A stretch of DNA of 64,000 nucleotides, taken from assembly GCA_014727915.1 (NCBI GenBank), contig WJMO01000011.1, positions 1 through 64,000 of the forward strand, in the 5' to 3' direction. The notes under the pieces are model-generated. The model was not told the DNA's origin and did not search any database. It was given only the letters and a program-made list of their open reading frames with translations. Made by a program: the position numbers and the translations under genes. Each line of letters opens with the position of its first letter. Within the stretch, counting starts at the first letter, position 1. Of this stretch, positions 16,593 to 25,754 are shown piece after piece. Origin of the DNA: Candidatus Altarchaeales archaeon. Lineage in GTDB: Archaea > Altiarchaeota > Altiarchaeia > IMC4 > SCGC-AAA252-I15.

Positions 16593-16614
16593 CCCTTATT
16601 CTGTATCTTATCCT

Positions 16615-17496
16615 ATGGCTGTCATCCTAGAGGCCGACCTGCCTTTGAAGCTGCACAACAGGGGGAAAGTCCGTGACATATACGACCTCGGTGACAGGCT
16701 GCTTATCATAGCATCAGACAGGATAAGCGCGTTCGACGTTGTACTGCCCAATGGAATACCGCGGAAAGGCGAGGTCCTGACGAAGCTCTCAGCCTACTGG
16801 TTCGACCGCATGGAAGATCTGGTGGAGAACCACATGGTATCCGTGGACGTGGGCGAATTCCCACCGGAGCTCCAGGAACACCGTGACGTCCTCGAGGGCA
16901 GGACCATGCTCGTCGAGAAGACCGAACCCCTGCCTATCGAATGCGTGGCCCGCGGCTACCTCGCAGGCTCCGGGTGGAAGGAATACCAGGAGTCCAAGAC
17001 AGTCTGCGGTATCGAACTGCCCGACGGCCTCAAAGAGTCCGACAAGCTCCCGGAGGTCATATTCACTCCAGCCACGAAGGCGGAATCCGGCCATGACATG
17101 AACATAAGCTATGAGAAGGCCGCGGGGATAGTCGGCGAGGAGGTCGCAGAGAAGGTCCGAGACCTGACAGTCCGGATATACAAGAAGGCCGCGGAGGAGA
17201 TGGAAGAGAAGGGGATAATCCTATGTGACACCAAATTCGAGTTCGGCCTGAGGGACGGGGAGATAATATTCATAGACGAGGCATTAACGCCTGACTCCTC
17301 ACGGTTCTGGCCTAAAGACGGCTACGAGCCCGGGAGGCCCCAGAAGAGCTTTGACAAACAATACGTGCGCGACTACCTTGAGACCTTGGACTGGGACAAG
17401 ACACCGCCCGGCCCCGAGCTCCCCGAGGAGGTCGTGGCCGAGACCAGCCGCAAATACGTCGAAGCATACAAGCGCATAACAGCCAGGGACCTGTAA
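16615..17496 (+). CDS. purC: Phosphoribosylaminoimidazole-succinocarboxamide synthase
   Basis: Catalyses ATP-dependent joining of CAIR and aspartate to SAICAR in purine biosynthesis, in the cytosol. 293 residues with SAICAR synthetase signatures: [20 protein letters not shown] near the start, SDRISAFD, the [13 protein letters not shown] block, and the C-terminal [14 protein letters not shown] motif. ATG 16615 was chosen over the in-frame ATG at 16573 because the family starts here and the TATA element sits 27 bases upstream. Confidence 0.96.
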   Translation: MAVILEADLPLKLHNRGKVRDIYDLGDRLLIIASDRISAFDVVLPNGIPRKGEVLTKLSAYWFDRMEDLVENHMVSVDVGEFPPELQEHRDVLEGRTMLVEKTEPLPIECVARGYLAGSGWKEYQESKTVCGIELPDGLKESDKLPEVIFTPATKAESGHDMNISYEKAAGIVGEEVAEKVRDLTVRIYKKAAEEMEEKGIILCDTKFEFGLRDGEIIFIDEALTPDSSRFWPKDGYEPGRPQKSFDKQYVRDYLETLDWDKTPPGPELPEEVVAETSRKYVEAYKRITARDL

Positions 17497-17497
17497 A

Positions 17498-17506
17498 ATA
17501 CTTATA
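17498..17506 (+). promoter_or_regulatory. TATA box for SpoIIM-like gene
   Basis: ATACTTATA is centred about 26 bases before ATG 17528, a leaderless-type spacing. It overlaps the last codon of purC. Confidence 0.45.
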
Positions 17507-17527
17507 CGTCCACGACCATTCTCTAAC

Positions 17528-18481
17528 ATGGTGTTGGACAAGCTGCTGAATCCCAAGCTGCTGCGCTCCCATCCGGTATATGCGATACCCACTGGTTTCG
17601 CGTTCGTGGTACTCGGGTTCGTGTCCTCCAGGCTCATATTCTCCAGCCAGGTCAGCCTGGTCATGGTGGCTTTCAGCAGCCTACTCATGCTCCCATACGT
17701 GGTGAAGATATTCGAATACGACGAGTTGGACGTCGACATAGACGACACCAGCCAGGAGGAACTGGGCGAATGGGTCAAGAAATGCCTCAGGGACGGCTAC
17801 AGCCCCCAGCAGATAAAAGACAACCTCATACGGAACAACATAGACAAGCCATACGACCTATTCTACGACCTTGCAGGAGTCGACGAGGAATACGTGAAGC
17901 ACATGACCTCCACCAACGTGTTCACCAGGCATATGAGGACCATCGCATTCTACGTCTACCTCTTCCTCGGGAGCACGCTGGCTTTCATGCTGTTATTCGG
18001 CCTCTTGGATGACATGTCCGTGAAGGAAGCGTTCAGGAACCAGCTGGATGTCATCACACCCGGCCCTGGCGGCCACTTCACCGGGCAGAAGATGCTCGCG
18101 TCCATAGTCTCGAACAACCTGAAGATAACCCTCATATGCGTCCTCCTCTCGCTCATGTACGGTTCGGGTGCCATATTCATACTCACCTACAACGCATCCA
18201 TCGCCGGGGTCATGTATGGGACAATAATCCGCACACTCGTCTGGGGTGTGAACCCGCTATACAGCCGGTGGGGGTCCCTCATATTCTACCTACCCCACAC
18301 GACATTGGAGATATTCGCATACTTACTCGCAGCCATATCAGGGGGCATACTCTCCAAGGCGACGGTGGGCTCCCAGGAGGGGAGCATAAGGATCTGGTTG
18401 AAGGACGGGCTGATGTTGTTCGCAATGTCCTTGATATTGATATTCATAGCTGGGTGGATAGAAGTTCAGGTGCTACTCTAA
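17528..18481 (+). CDS. SpoIIM / DUF95-family membrane protein
   Basis: 317 residues. Two hydrophobic segments (about 18-60) are followed by an acidic cytosolic stretch with a short-helix repeat (SPQQIKDNLIRNNIDKPYD). The membrane domain then has about five helices (140-315), including the Stage II sporulation protein M-like core ALSLMYGSGAIFILTYNASI.. then GVMYG. In archaea this family is uncharacterised; in Bacillus SpoIIM is part of the septal peptidoglycan hydrolase complex. Function here is therefore unknown. The stop overlaps the convergent lipoprotein stop by four bases. Confidence 0.75.
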   Translation: MVLDKLLNPKLLRSHPVYAIPTGFAFVVLGFVSSRLIFSSQVSLVMVAFSSLLMLPYVVKIFEYDELDVDIDDTSQEELGEWVKKCLRDGYSPQQIKDNLIRNNIDKPYDLFYDLAGVDEEYVKHMTSTNVFTRHMRTIAFYVYLFLGSTLAFMLLFGLLDDMSVKEAFRNQLDVITPGPGGHFTGQKMLASIVSNNLKITLICVLLSLMYGSGAIFILTYNASIAGVMYGTIIRTLVWGVNPLYSRWGSLIFYLPHTTLEIFAYLLAAISGGILSKATVGSQEGSIRIWLKDGLMLFAMSLILIFIAGWIEVQVLL

Positions 18482-18942
18482 TCCTCTATGTTCTCCACCA
18501 TATTATCGGGGGATACGTTAAGCGGATATTGGACGTGGTAGTCCTTCCCGGGGTTGGGGATCCAGTAGTTGTTCAGGTAGTCTGGAGTGGTCCATATGGT
18601 GGTGGTCGTGGTCGGAGGGGTCGTTGTGGTGGTCGTTGAGAGGGTGGTGGATGTGATCTTCGCTTGCTTCTCGCTGATCTTGTTGAAGAGCCTGTTGAAG
18701 GCTTCAGTTTGGGGGTCCAATGTGGTGGAGGTGACGGTCGTGACCGTCTTAAGCGTTGTCGTGGCGGTCGTGGACGTTGGAAGGGTCGTTGTGGCCGTCG
18801 TTGAAGTGGTCTCTGGCGTTGCCGTGGTCGTCGTGGGCCGGTGCTCGTAGACCGCTAGGGTCGTGGTGGAGCCGGAGCTGCCCCCCGTTGACATGCACCC
18901 GCAGGCCAACACCGTGAATATTATCCCGACAACCCATTTCAT
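18478..18942 (-). CDS. Thr-rich predicted lipoprotein
   Basis: 154 residues: short signal segment with a lipobox-like VLACGC (Cys about 14-16), then alternating Thr-rich spacers (TTTTATPETTSTTATTTL type) around a short helix (TEAFNRLFNKISEKQAKI). It ends in a non-repetitive acidic tail. The Thr spacer resembles the linkers of the surface proteins, probably O-glycosylated. Role unknown; likely exposed on the outer face. Confidence 0.7.
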   Translation of the reverse strand: MKWVVGIIFTVLACGCMSTGGSSGSTTTLAVYEHRPTTTTATPETTSTTATTTLPTSTTATTTLKTVTTVTSTTLDPQTEAFNRLFNKISEKQAKITSTTLSTTTTTTPPTTTTTIWTTPDYLNNYWIPNPGKDYHVQYPLNVSPDNMVENIED

Positions 18943-19036
18943 CGCTGTATTTATATTCTAATCCTGGCATATATTTAATCCTTACCCGGGAGTTTGCTGT
19001 TTTCTGGACTGGTTAGGGGGGGATTCAGCTGAAAAA

Positions 19037-20551
19037 ATGAAGGCTGTGATACTAGCCGGGGGATTCGGCACGAGGCTCCGACCCCTCACATTCTCCAAGC
19101 CAAAACCACTTATACCCCTGCTCAACAGGCCCGTACTAGCCCATATACTCGATCACCTTAAAGCCCATGGGGTGGACGAGGTCGCCATAACCACAAACTA
19201 CCTCAGACAGCAGATCATGGACTACTTCGGCCGTGAATACTGCAATATCCGGCTCACCTACCCCTCCGAGGACTGGCCCATGGGCACGGCAGGCTGCGTG
19301 AAGAACATAGAAGACTACTTTGACGACACATTCATCGTCATGCAGGGGGACACGATAACGGACATGGACCTCTCCGCGTTGGTTAAGCAGCACAACTACT
19401 ACAGCGGCCTCTGCACCATAGGTTCAGTGCGGGTTAAGGACCCATGGAACTATGGTGTCATGGACTTGGACGATATGGGCAGGGTCAGGCAGTTCTTCGA
19501 GAAGCCCCTCATAGACGAGTGCACAACCGACCTCGTGAACACCGGAGTATATGTGATGGAGCCGGAGGCTCTTGAACACGTGCCCGCCAACACGTTCTTC
19601 GACTTCTCCAAGAACCTTTTTCCAATACTCTTGGAGAGACAGAGCCTGTTCGCAACCCTGATAGAGGGTTTCTGGATAGATGTCGGCAGGCCTGGAGGAT
19701 ACAACGCCGCGAAGAAGTGGATGATGTCACGTTTGCAGTCCAGCATATCGCCCGACTCCAACGTAGAAGGAAAGCTGGAGGGCCCTGTCGTCATAGGGGA
19801 AGGGGTTAACGTAGGGGCCCACACCCACATCATCGGCCCCGTCGTGTTGGGGGACAATGCGATGCTGGACCGGAAGACCGTTGTCGGCCCCTACACGGTC
19901 ATCGGTAACGCAGCCGAGATCGGCGAATACAGCCTACTGAACGGGGCAGTATTGTTCGAGAACGTCGCCCTCTCTTCATCTAACGAGGTGGCTAACAGCA
20001 TAGTAGCCGAGAACTGCAGGGTTGGAGTTGACAGCAGGATACAATCCGACGTTCTGATCGGCAGCAACTGCTATCTGAAGGATGGCGTTTCCATAGTCTT
20101 TGGGTCGCGACTCTGGCCCAACATGGAGATAAGCGGCCACTCACTTGTCAACGGCACCCTAAAACGTTTCGTAACAGTGAACGCCAGGCATGAGGACCCT
20201 GAATGGGTGCTTAGGAAGGTCACCTCCGAGGAGGCGTTCTACTTCAACAAGAAGGAGGGCAGTCATGTTTCCTACACCGGCCAGAGAGCCAGAAGCCTGC
20301 TGGAGTTCAACAACATACTGAAGGAGGTCGAAGCGTCCTCCTTGAATTATCACCTCCGGTCAGATGTCAACGACTTCCAACAATGGCTCGATGACATACT
20401 ATGCGACCCTATTCTGGCCCGGGACTTCGAGGGCATAAAGCAGGAGGTGTCTGTTGATGACAGAATGCTCGTACGTCAGATGATGATTGAAGCCACAACC
20501 AGGAGGCTCAACCAGCTTCTTAACGAGGTAAGGCCCAGGGGCTACGCATAA
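19037..20551 (+). CDS. Sugar-1-phosphate nucleotidyltransferase with left-handed beta-helix and DUF5752-like tail
   Basis: 504 residues. The N-terminal nucleotidyltransferase domain (1-235) has the signature GGFGTRLRPLTFSKPKPLIP and MGTAG, with the metal-binding region MQGDTITDMDL. Hexapeptide beta-helix repeats follow (about 250-370: VVIGEGVNVGAHTHIIGPVV). The C-terminal part (about 395-490) has HVSYTGQRARSL and DFQQWLDDILCDPILARDF, which matches my memory of DUF5752, a domain found with glycan enzymes. The likely reaction is activation of mannose-1-P or glucose-1-P to an NDP-sugar for glycan synthesis; which sugar cannot be read. It starts at ATG 19037 with a G-rich stretch (19014-19022) upstream. 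Confidence 0.87.
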   Translation: MKAVILAGGFGTRLRPLTFSKPKPLIPLLNRPVLAHILDHLKAHGVDEVAITTNYLRQQIMDYFGREYCNIRLTYPSEDWPMGTAGCVKNIEDYFDDTFIVMQGDTITDMDLSALVKQHNYYSGLCTIGSVRVKDPWNYGVMDLDDMGRVRQFFEKPLIDECTTDLVNTGVYVMEPEALEHVPANTFFDFSKNLFPILLERQSLFATLIEGFWIDVGRPGGYNAAKKWMMSRLQSSISPDSNVEGKLEGPVVIGEGVNVGAHTHIIGPVVLGDNAMLDRKTVVGPYTVIGNAAEIGEYSLLNGAVLFENVALSSSNEVANSIVAENCRVGVDSRIQSDVLIGSNCYLKDGVSIVFGSRLWPNMEISGHSLVNGTLKRFVTVNARHEDPEWVLRKVTSEEAFYFNKKEGSHVSYTGQRARSLLEFNNILKEVEASSLNYHLRSDVNDFQQWLDDILCDPILARDFEGIKQEVSVDDRMLVRQMMIEATTRRLNQLLNEVRPRGYA

Positions 20552-20557
20552 AACAGG

Positions 20558-21991
20558 TCATCTGAGATATTCTATGAGCTCTCCTATGAGCACCCTATCC
20601 TGCTTCTTGCTGTCACGATCCCTAACAGTAACCGAGTCATCCTCCAGGGTCTCATAGTCCACTGTAATGCAGTAGGGGACTCCTATCTCGTCGGCCCTCG
20701 CATACCTCTTCCCGATGCTACCGCTGTGGTCTATGAAAGTGAAAAAACCCGCTTCCCTGACTTTTCCGAAAACCTCTTCGGTCTTCTCCGGCACACCGTC
20801 CTTCTTCACCAGCGAGTATACCCCCACGGTATATGGTGCTATCTTCTTCGGAAAGCTGAAATATGTCCTGTCATCATCTTCCCTGAAGCAGCTCTCAAGG
20901 ACGCAGTAGAAAGGCCGGTCTATCCCGTAGGCGACCTCCATCACATGAGGTATGAACTTCCTCCCCTCTAAGCTGACTTTCATGTCCTCCCCGCTGTGCT
21001 TCATATGCTGGCCGAGGTCGTAGTCTGTCCTGTCTGCTATCCCGACCAGCTCTATCCTCCCGAATGAATCGCTCGCGAACTCCACATCCCACGTGTCGCT
21101 GCTGTAGAATGCGCGCTCGTCCTCCCTGTGCTGCCGCAGCTGAAGCCGTTTAGGGTCCAATCCCATGTCCTCGAACACCCTCAAAGCCTTGCCCAACTGG
21201 TAGGCGAGGAACGGTATCCTTATCACTCCCCTCTCGCAGGCCTCCCCTATCGTCATCTCAAGGACGTTATCGTCCTTGTCCGTTATCCTGACCTTCCTAT
21301 CAGCGACCTCCCCGAACCTGGGAGCGGACTTGTCATCGGGGTCCATGAAGAACTGTATCTCCGCCTGGTTGAACTCCCTCAACCTTATCATGCCCTGCCT
21401 GGGCGATATCTCATTCCTGAACGAATGGCCTATCTGTATTGCCCCGAAGGGCAGTTTCCTCCTCGCGTACTCCCAGAGCCTCCGGAAACCTAGGTAGGTG
21501 GACTGGGCGGTCTCAGGCCTGAGATACCCTGTCCTCTTGCCCTTCCCAGTGCCAATGGTGGTCTGGAACATAAGATTGTACTCGTAGGGCTCGCCGAAAC
21601 CTCCCTTGCACTCCGGGCAGGTGATCCCACGTTCCTTCAGGAGGGCGTCCACCTCCTCAGCGGGCTTGCCCTCCGCTTCGACACCCACCTCCTCCAGGAG
21701 CTTATCGGCCCTGTAGCACTCATGGCATCTGTTGCATTCTACCATCAGATCAGCGAAGCTGTCCACGTGGCCGGATGCTACCCACACCTCCTCAGGGCTC
21801 AGGGTAGGGCACTGGACCTCGAAGCATCCCTCGCCTATGACATAATGCCTCCTTAGCAGGTCCTCGATATTCTGCTTTATCCTGGAGCCTATGGGACCAT
21901 AGTCGACGAAACCGCTGACTCCCCTGTATATCTCAAAGGACGGGTAGGCTATCCCCCTCCTCTTCGAAACGTCCATTATCCTGTCTTGCAT
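20558..21991 (-). CDS. glyS: Glycyl-tRNA synthetase (archaeal/eukaryotic alpha2 type)
   Basis: Charges tRNA-Gly. 477 residues, class II fold: motif 1 region near the N-terminus (YPSFEIYRGVSGFVDYGPIG), a zinc-binding insertion (CNRCHECYR and CPECKGGF, residues about 85-145), motif 2 (GHSFRNEISPRQGMIRLREF, about 210-230), motif 3 region HVMEVAYGIDRPFYC, and an anticodon-binding domain at the end. It is the last gene of a tight minus-strand run, one base after the TPR membrane gene. Confidence 0.96.
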   Translation of the reverse strand: MQDRIMDVSKRRGIAYPSFEIYRGVSGFVDYGPIGSRIKQNIEDLLRRHYVIGEGCFEVQCPTLSPEEVWVASGHVDSFADLMVECNRCHECYRADKLLEEVGVEAEGKPAEEVDALLKERGITCPECKGGFGEPYEYNLMFQTTIGTGKGKRTGYLRPETAQSTYLGFRRLWEYARRKLPFGAIQIGHSFRNEISPRQGMIRLREFNQAEIQFFMDPDDKSAPRFGEVADRKVRITDKDDNVLEMTIGEACERGVIRIPFLAYQLGKALRVFEDMGLDPKRLQLRQHREDERAFYSSDTWDVEFASDSFGRIELVGIADRTDYDLGQHMKHSGEDMKVSLEGRKFIPHVMEVAYGIDRPFYCVLESCFREDDDRTYFSFPKKIAPYTVGVYSLVKKDGVPEKTEEVFGKVREAGFFTFIDHSGSIGKRYARADEIGVPYCITVDYETLEDDSVTVRDRDSKKQDRVLIGELIEYLR

Positions 21992-21992
21992 A

Positions 21993-23837
21993 CTAATCTA
22001 CCCTTGTCCTCTCTTCCTCTATGAGCTTCCTAAGCTCGTCCTCGACCTTGGTCTTGGTCTCAGAGTCCCTTCTGATGGCCCACTCCTCGTCACGCCTCCT
22101 GACCCTCTCAGCCTCCTCCATCTTCTTCTTCCTGAATTCGGTCTCCATCACACGCCTCCTGCTGAGTATCTGGAATATAAGGACTCCAGTGACGATAAGT
22201 ATGACCGCACCCACTATGACGGCGTTCCTGAACTCTATGTCCTGCTGCCTGACTTTCTCCCTTGACTCCTTTATGATCCCGTCAGTGCGGGTTATTCCCA
22301 AGCTGTAATTGATCTCAACGTATATGTTATTGGCGCTCTCCGCCCATGGAAGCGCGTTCCGGTAATCTGATGTGTCATAGTATCCTTGTGCCTTGCTGTA
22401 GTAGCCGTTGGCTTCATCCAACTTTTCAGCTCCTTCCGTGATCTTAGCCATGAGCTCCTCCACATTGGCTGTGCTCTCCTCGTCCCGTATGTCCATGTAG
22501 ATCTTCTTGGACTTTGAAGCGTCCATCATAGCAGAATCAAAGTCCGCTACATTATAGTAGGCTATCGCATTCTGCAGGTACATGTGGGCGTCATCCCTCT
22601 GTTTCGTCCTCAGGTTTATCTGATTGATGAAGGAGTCGACCTTGGACAGGCATACGTAGTTCTTAAGCTGGTCGCATATCTCCCGGGCCTTGTTGGCGTA
22701 GGCTTTCGCGTTTATCATCTGATTCTCCAAGTACATCTCCTGGCTGTTCTTGTAGTATTCCTCAGCGATCTGCAGCATCCTCTCCCTACCGCAGGTGTCC
22801 TGTATGTCGGACAGCAGAGCGTTGACCTCGCTCACATATGCCCAGTACCTCTTCATGTTGATCTGCTTGTCCGGCGGGAGCCTCCACTCCATGTTATATG
22901 CTTCATTGTAGAAGTCCATGTAAATGGACTTGGCCTTGTTCGCCCGGTCCGTCGCATTCAGGCATTCATTCTCCATTATGGCGAATCTCTTAGCCTCCTC
23001 ATAGAGGCTCTGCGCCTCCCTCATCCTCTGCTCCTTCGTGTCGTCTATAACCTCCCTGCACCTTGACGCCAGCAACGTCGCGGTCGACATCCCCTCCTTG
23101 TCGTCTATTGACGTATAGAGGTTCTGTGCGTCTGCGGCGTATTCAACGCACCGCTGGTTATCCCCGGAGGCGTGGAATTTGATGGCGTCATCATACGCTG
23201 CCTTGGCCTGCATCCTTATGCTGCTCATCTTGTTGTTTATGCTGGTAAGCAGGGATGCTGAGTTGCTCACTCCCGCCTCATAGGGGCAGCTGTGGTATTT
23301 CTCACTCGCATTCAGAGCATAGTTCTTGGCTGACACGTAGAAATCCGATAGGAAGGCGTCCTGGGCCAGCTGGTAGAACTCATCACCAACCCTGATGCAT
23401 TCAACCATCTCCTTGTTCATCTGCGCCCTTGCGCGGGTGATCAGGTCCTCAGTTATCAAGACGTTCGTGTTGTCCCCCAGGTTCTGGTAGATGAGCTTCG
23501 CCCTCTCGGCGAACTCGACAGACTTCTGAAGGTTATCATACCCGCCCTGCAGGAAATAGTCGTTTGCTATGCTCTTATAAGTCGAAGCCAGCTGGTTACC
23601 CGACAGCAGGGATTCTATGTTGTTTATCATGCTGTCGCATTTCTCGACACCCCAGGAGTTATCCACCTGCTCGTACACCTCACGCGCCCTGTATACCGTG
23701 TTCAAAGCGTTCTTATAGTCTCCTGACTGGTAGTATATCTCGGCCGACTTATAAAAGCTGTCCGCCTCTATGTTGCTCGCCGCAGCCGCAAGACCCGACA
23801 AAACAACCAAAACCGCCAAGATAGCCTCCGCCCTCAT
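21993..23837 (-). CDS. Membrane-anchored TPR protein with basic coiled-coil tail
   Basis: 614 residues: signal peptide (1-20), then a long array of about ten TPR-like helix pairs (YYQSGDYKNALNTVYRAREV pattern) up to about residue 525. One membrane helix (NAVIVGAVILIVTGVLIFQIL, about 537-557) follows. The cytosolic tail of 56 residues is rich in Arg/Lys/Glu (RRRVMETEFRKKKMEEAERV) and predicted coiled coil. By topology the TPRs face outside. It starts one base after the stop of the propeller/TPR gene, whose own tail is acidic, so the two probably form a complex. Function unknown. Confidence 0.8.
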   Translation of the reverse strand: MRAEAILAVLVVLSGLAAAASNIEADSFYKSAEIYYQSGDYKNALNTVYRAREVYEQVDNSWGVEKCDSMINNIESLLSGNQLASTYKSIANDYFLQGGYDNLQKSVEFAERAKLIYQNLGDNTNVLITEDLITRARAQMNKEMVECIRVGDEFYQLAQDAFLSDFYVSAKNYALNASEKYHSCPYEAGVSNSASLLTSINNKMSSIRMQAKAAYDDAIKFHASGDNQRCVEYAADAQNLYTSIDDKEGMSTATLLASRCREVIDDTKEQRMREAQSLYEEAKRFAIMENECLNATDRANKAKSIYMDFYNEAYNMEWRLPPDKQINMKRYWAYVSEVNALLSDIQDTCGRERMLQIAEEYYKNSQEMYLENQMINAKAYANKAREICDQLKNYVCLSKVDSFINQINLRTKQRDDAHMYLQNAIAYYNVADFDSAMMDASKSKKIYMDIRDEESTANVEELMAKITEGAEKLDEANGYYSKAQGYYDTSDYRNALPWAESANNIYVEINYSLGITRTDGIIKESREKVRQQDIEFRNAVIVGAVILIVTGVLIFQILSRRRVMETEFRKKKMEEAERVRRRDEEWAIRRDSETKTKVEDELRKLIEEERTRVD

Positions 23838-23838
23838 G

Positions 23839-25722
23839 CTACTTCACCTCGTCGAAATCGTCCAGGTCATCCATACCCATCATATCCTCCTCGAAGCTTC
23901 CCGAACGCTGCATAGAATCGTCTATCGTCTCCACACCCTCGGACCTCCTCTTGACGAGCAAAAGTATCACGATAACAGCCAACACACCTATCACTATGTA
24001 AAGCATCCTATTCGGCTTCTCAGGCTCTGGGAGCGTGGATGATGTGCTCTTGGGCAGCGTGCTCAGATATTGCGGGTACTCCAGCTGCTTCTCCACCTGC
24101 AGCAGCAGCAGCTCGCATTTGACCTCCCCCTCACGGTCCCCGTTCGACTTGTAGATGTCCATCGCCTTCTCAGCCAATGTCTTAGCAGAGGCGTAATCGC
24201 CCGAGAAGAACGCATCCTGTGCCCTCGAGTACATTATGTTGGCCGCTTCTAGGCTGTCCTCCTGCAGCAGCCCCTCAATCAACGTTATCAGCCTCTCCGA
24301 ATCGACCTGTCCCTTCTCATACCCGACCTCTATATACAGGTTCTTGGCTTCGCGGAAGTACTCCAGTGCACTCTCATAGTCTGATGTGATGTAAGCCTCC
24401 TGCCCCAGGTTGTATGCAGTATCCGCCCTCCTGCGGATGTTATACGTCTCGTTGACCATGAACGCCATGATCCTGGGCTCGTTGGAGACCACCACAACCT
24501 CGTCCACGAGGTCTCCGAATATGTTGCCCGACGCCACCTTCATCAGCGGGACTCCCGTGTTATGCCGCCACTTGAAGTTGCCAGAAAGGTCCAGCAGGTA
24601 TACAGTACCGCTCAACACCGAGACCAGAAGGTCCTCCACCTGGTCGTTGTCAACGTCCTTTATGAACAGCTGGCTGGGCTCCCCGTCCAACGGGTAATCC
24701 CAGATCGGCATTCCATTATGGTCGAGCGCGTATAGCTTGTTGTCTGAGCAGGCGACCAGCATCTCATCTAAGTCGTCGGTGTCCAAGTCCACCATGACAA
24801 TGTCATTAACCGTGCATTTGAGGTCGGCGGTCCATTGCACCGAGCTTTTAATCTTGATGTTTTCATTCGTGCTGGCTACGATTTCCGTGGTCTTCACAGC
24901 GATAATCCTCTCCGAATCGGTGACAACCAGTATGTCAGGGAATCCAGTGTCCGTCAACTTGCCGATGAGTATCCGGCGTATCCCCTTCTTCAGCTTGGGC
25001 AGGTCTGGTTCGACGTCAACCTGTGTCATCAACCGCCCGTTATAGTTTATGAAATACAGCTGGTCGCTGCCTGCGATAATGTCTTTTCTACCGTTCGAGT
25101 CCATGTCATACATGTTCACAGCCATGACCGGGATGTCCAACAGACCGTCGCCCTTGTCGGGGTAGTTCCATATTCGCTCACCATAGCTCCTGAAGAGATA
25201 CACTCGCCCGTCAGACCCCCCCACAACCTCATAGTACTTGTCCCCCTCCACATCGTCTATGTGGATGTCGTTCAAGACCGCGGTAGAATCGAACTTCCGC
25301 TTCAGATTACCTCTGCTGTCGAGTATCCTTATGCTTCCCCTGTGGATCTGGGGTGTGCCGAGTATCTGCCCGCTCGACAGTATGATCTCGTATCTCTGGT
25401 CCCGGTCCAGGTCGAATACCATCGCATCCTTTATCACGTCATCCACGCCGTAATGCCACATCTTCGTCCCGTTCTTCGTGTAAACTGAGACGTGGTTCTT
25501 GTTCTTTATGTTCCTCGTTCCAGCGCTACCAGAAGTCACGACGCACACGTCTTCGAAGCCGTCGCCGTCCACGTCCACCACGGAGTTCAGGACGACAGAA
25601 ACCCGCTCATCCAATCCGGTCACAGGATAGTCCTCCCATAGCGGGGAAAGAACAGTGGGCTCCTCGGCTGCCGCCGATATGGAAATCAAAAAAACCAGGA
25701 GAAAAACCCATGCTACTCTCAT
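23839..25722 (-). CDS. Membrane-anchored beta-propeller plus TPR protein with acidic tail
   Basis: 627 residues from ATG 25722 (chosen over GTG 25743: it starts directly at the signal peptide RVAWVFLLVFLIS and has a TATA box 27 bases upstream). FG-GAP/VCBS-like blades (DLDRDQRYEIILSSGQ, DVDNDQVEDLLVSV) fill about residues 30-400, followed by two or three TPR units (about 415-545: ALEYFREAKNLYIEVG). A membrane helix lies at about 573-590, and the cytosolic tail ends in the acidic stretch EEDMMGMDDLDDFDEV. First gene of the run with the TPR protein and glyS. Probably an extracellular sensor or scaffold; this is inference. Confidence 0.8.
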   Translation of the reverse strand: MRVAWVFLLVFLISISAAAEEPTVLSPLWEDYPVTGLDERVSVVLNSVVDVDGDGFEDVCVVTSGSAGTRNIKNKNHVSVYTKNGTKMWHYGVDDVIKDAMVFDLDRDQRYEIILSSGQILGTPQIHRGSIRILDSRGNLKRKFDSTAVLNDIHIDDVEGDKYYEVVGGSDGRVYLFRSYGERIWNYPDKGDGLLDIPVMAVNMYDMDSNGRKDIIAGSDQLYFINYNGRLMTQVDVEPDLPKLKKGIRRILIGKLTDTGFPDILVVTDSERIIAVKTTEIVASTNENIKIKSSVQWTADLKCTVNDIVMVDLDTDDLDEMLVACSDNKLYALDHNGMPIWDYPLDGEPSQLFIKDVDNDQVEDLLVSVLSGTVYLLDLSGNFKWRHNTGVPLMKVASGNIFGDLVDEVVVVSNEPRIMAFMVNETYNIRRRADTAYNLGQEAYITSDYESALEYFREAKNLYIEVGYEKGQVDSERLITLIEGLLQEDSLEAANIMYSRAQDAFFSGDYASAKTLAEKAMDIYKSNGDREGEVKCELLLLQVEKQLEYPQYLSTLPKSTSSTLPEPEKPNRMLYIVIGVLAVIVILLLVKRRSEGVETIDDSMQRSGSFEEDMMGMDDLDDFDEVK

Positions 25723-25743
25723 CCTAGATAATTGAGAACACAC

Positions 25744-25753
25744 GATTATAAGC
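25744..25753 (-). promoter_or_regulatory. TATA box for the propeller-TPR-glyS operon
   Basis: On the minus strand GCTTATAATC is centred 27 bases before ATG 25722, just downstream of the galT stop. It supports that start and a leaderless transcript. Confidence 0.5.
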
Positions 25754-25754
25754 G

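Noticed and set aside
16573..16614. Upstream ATG for purC
   Set aside because: Would extend past the family N-terminus and overlap the TATA element.
18587..18850. Val-rich 87-residue plus-strand frame
   Set aside because: It is the antisense image of the Thr-rich lipoprotein; composition follows from the acc/aca repeats.
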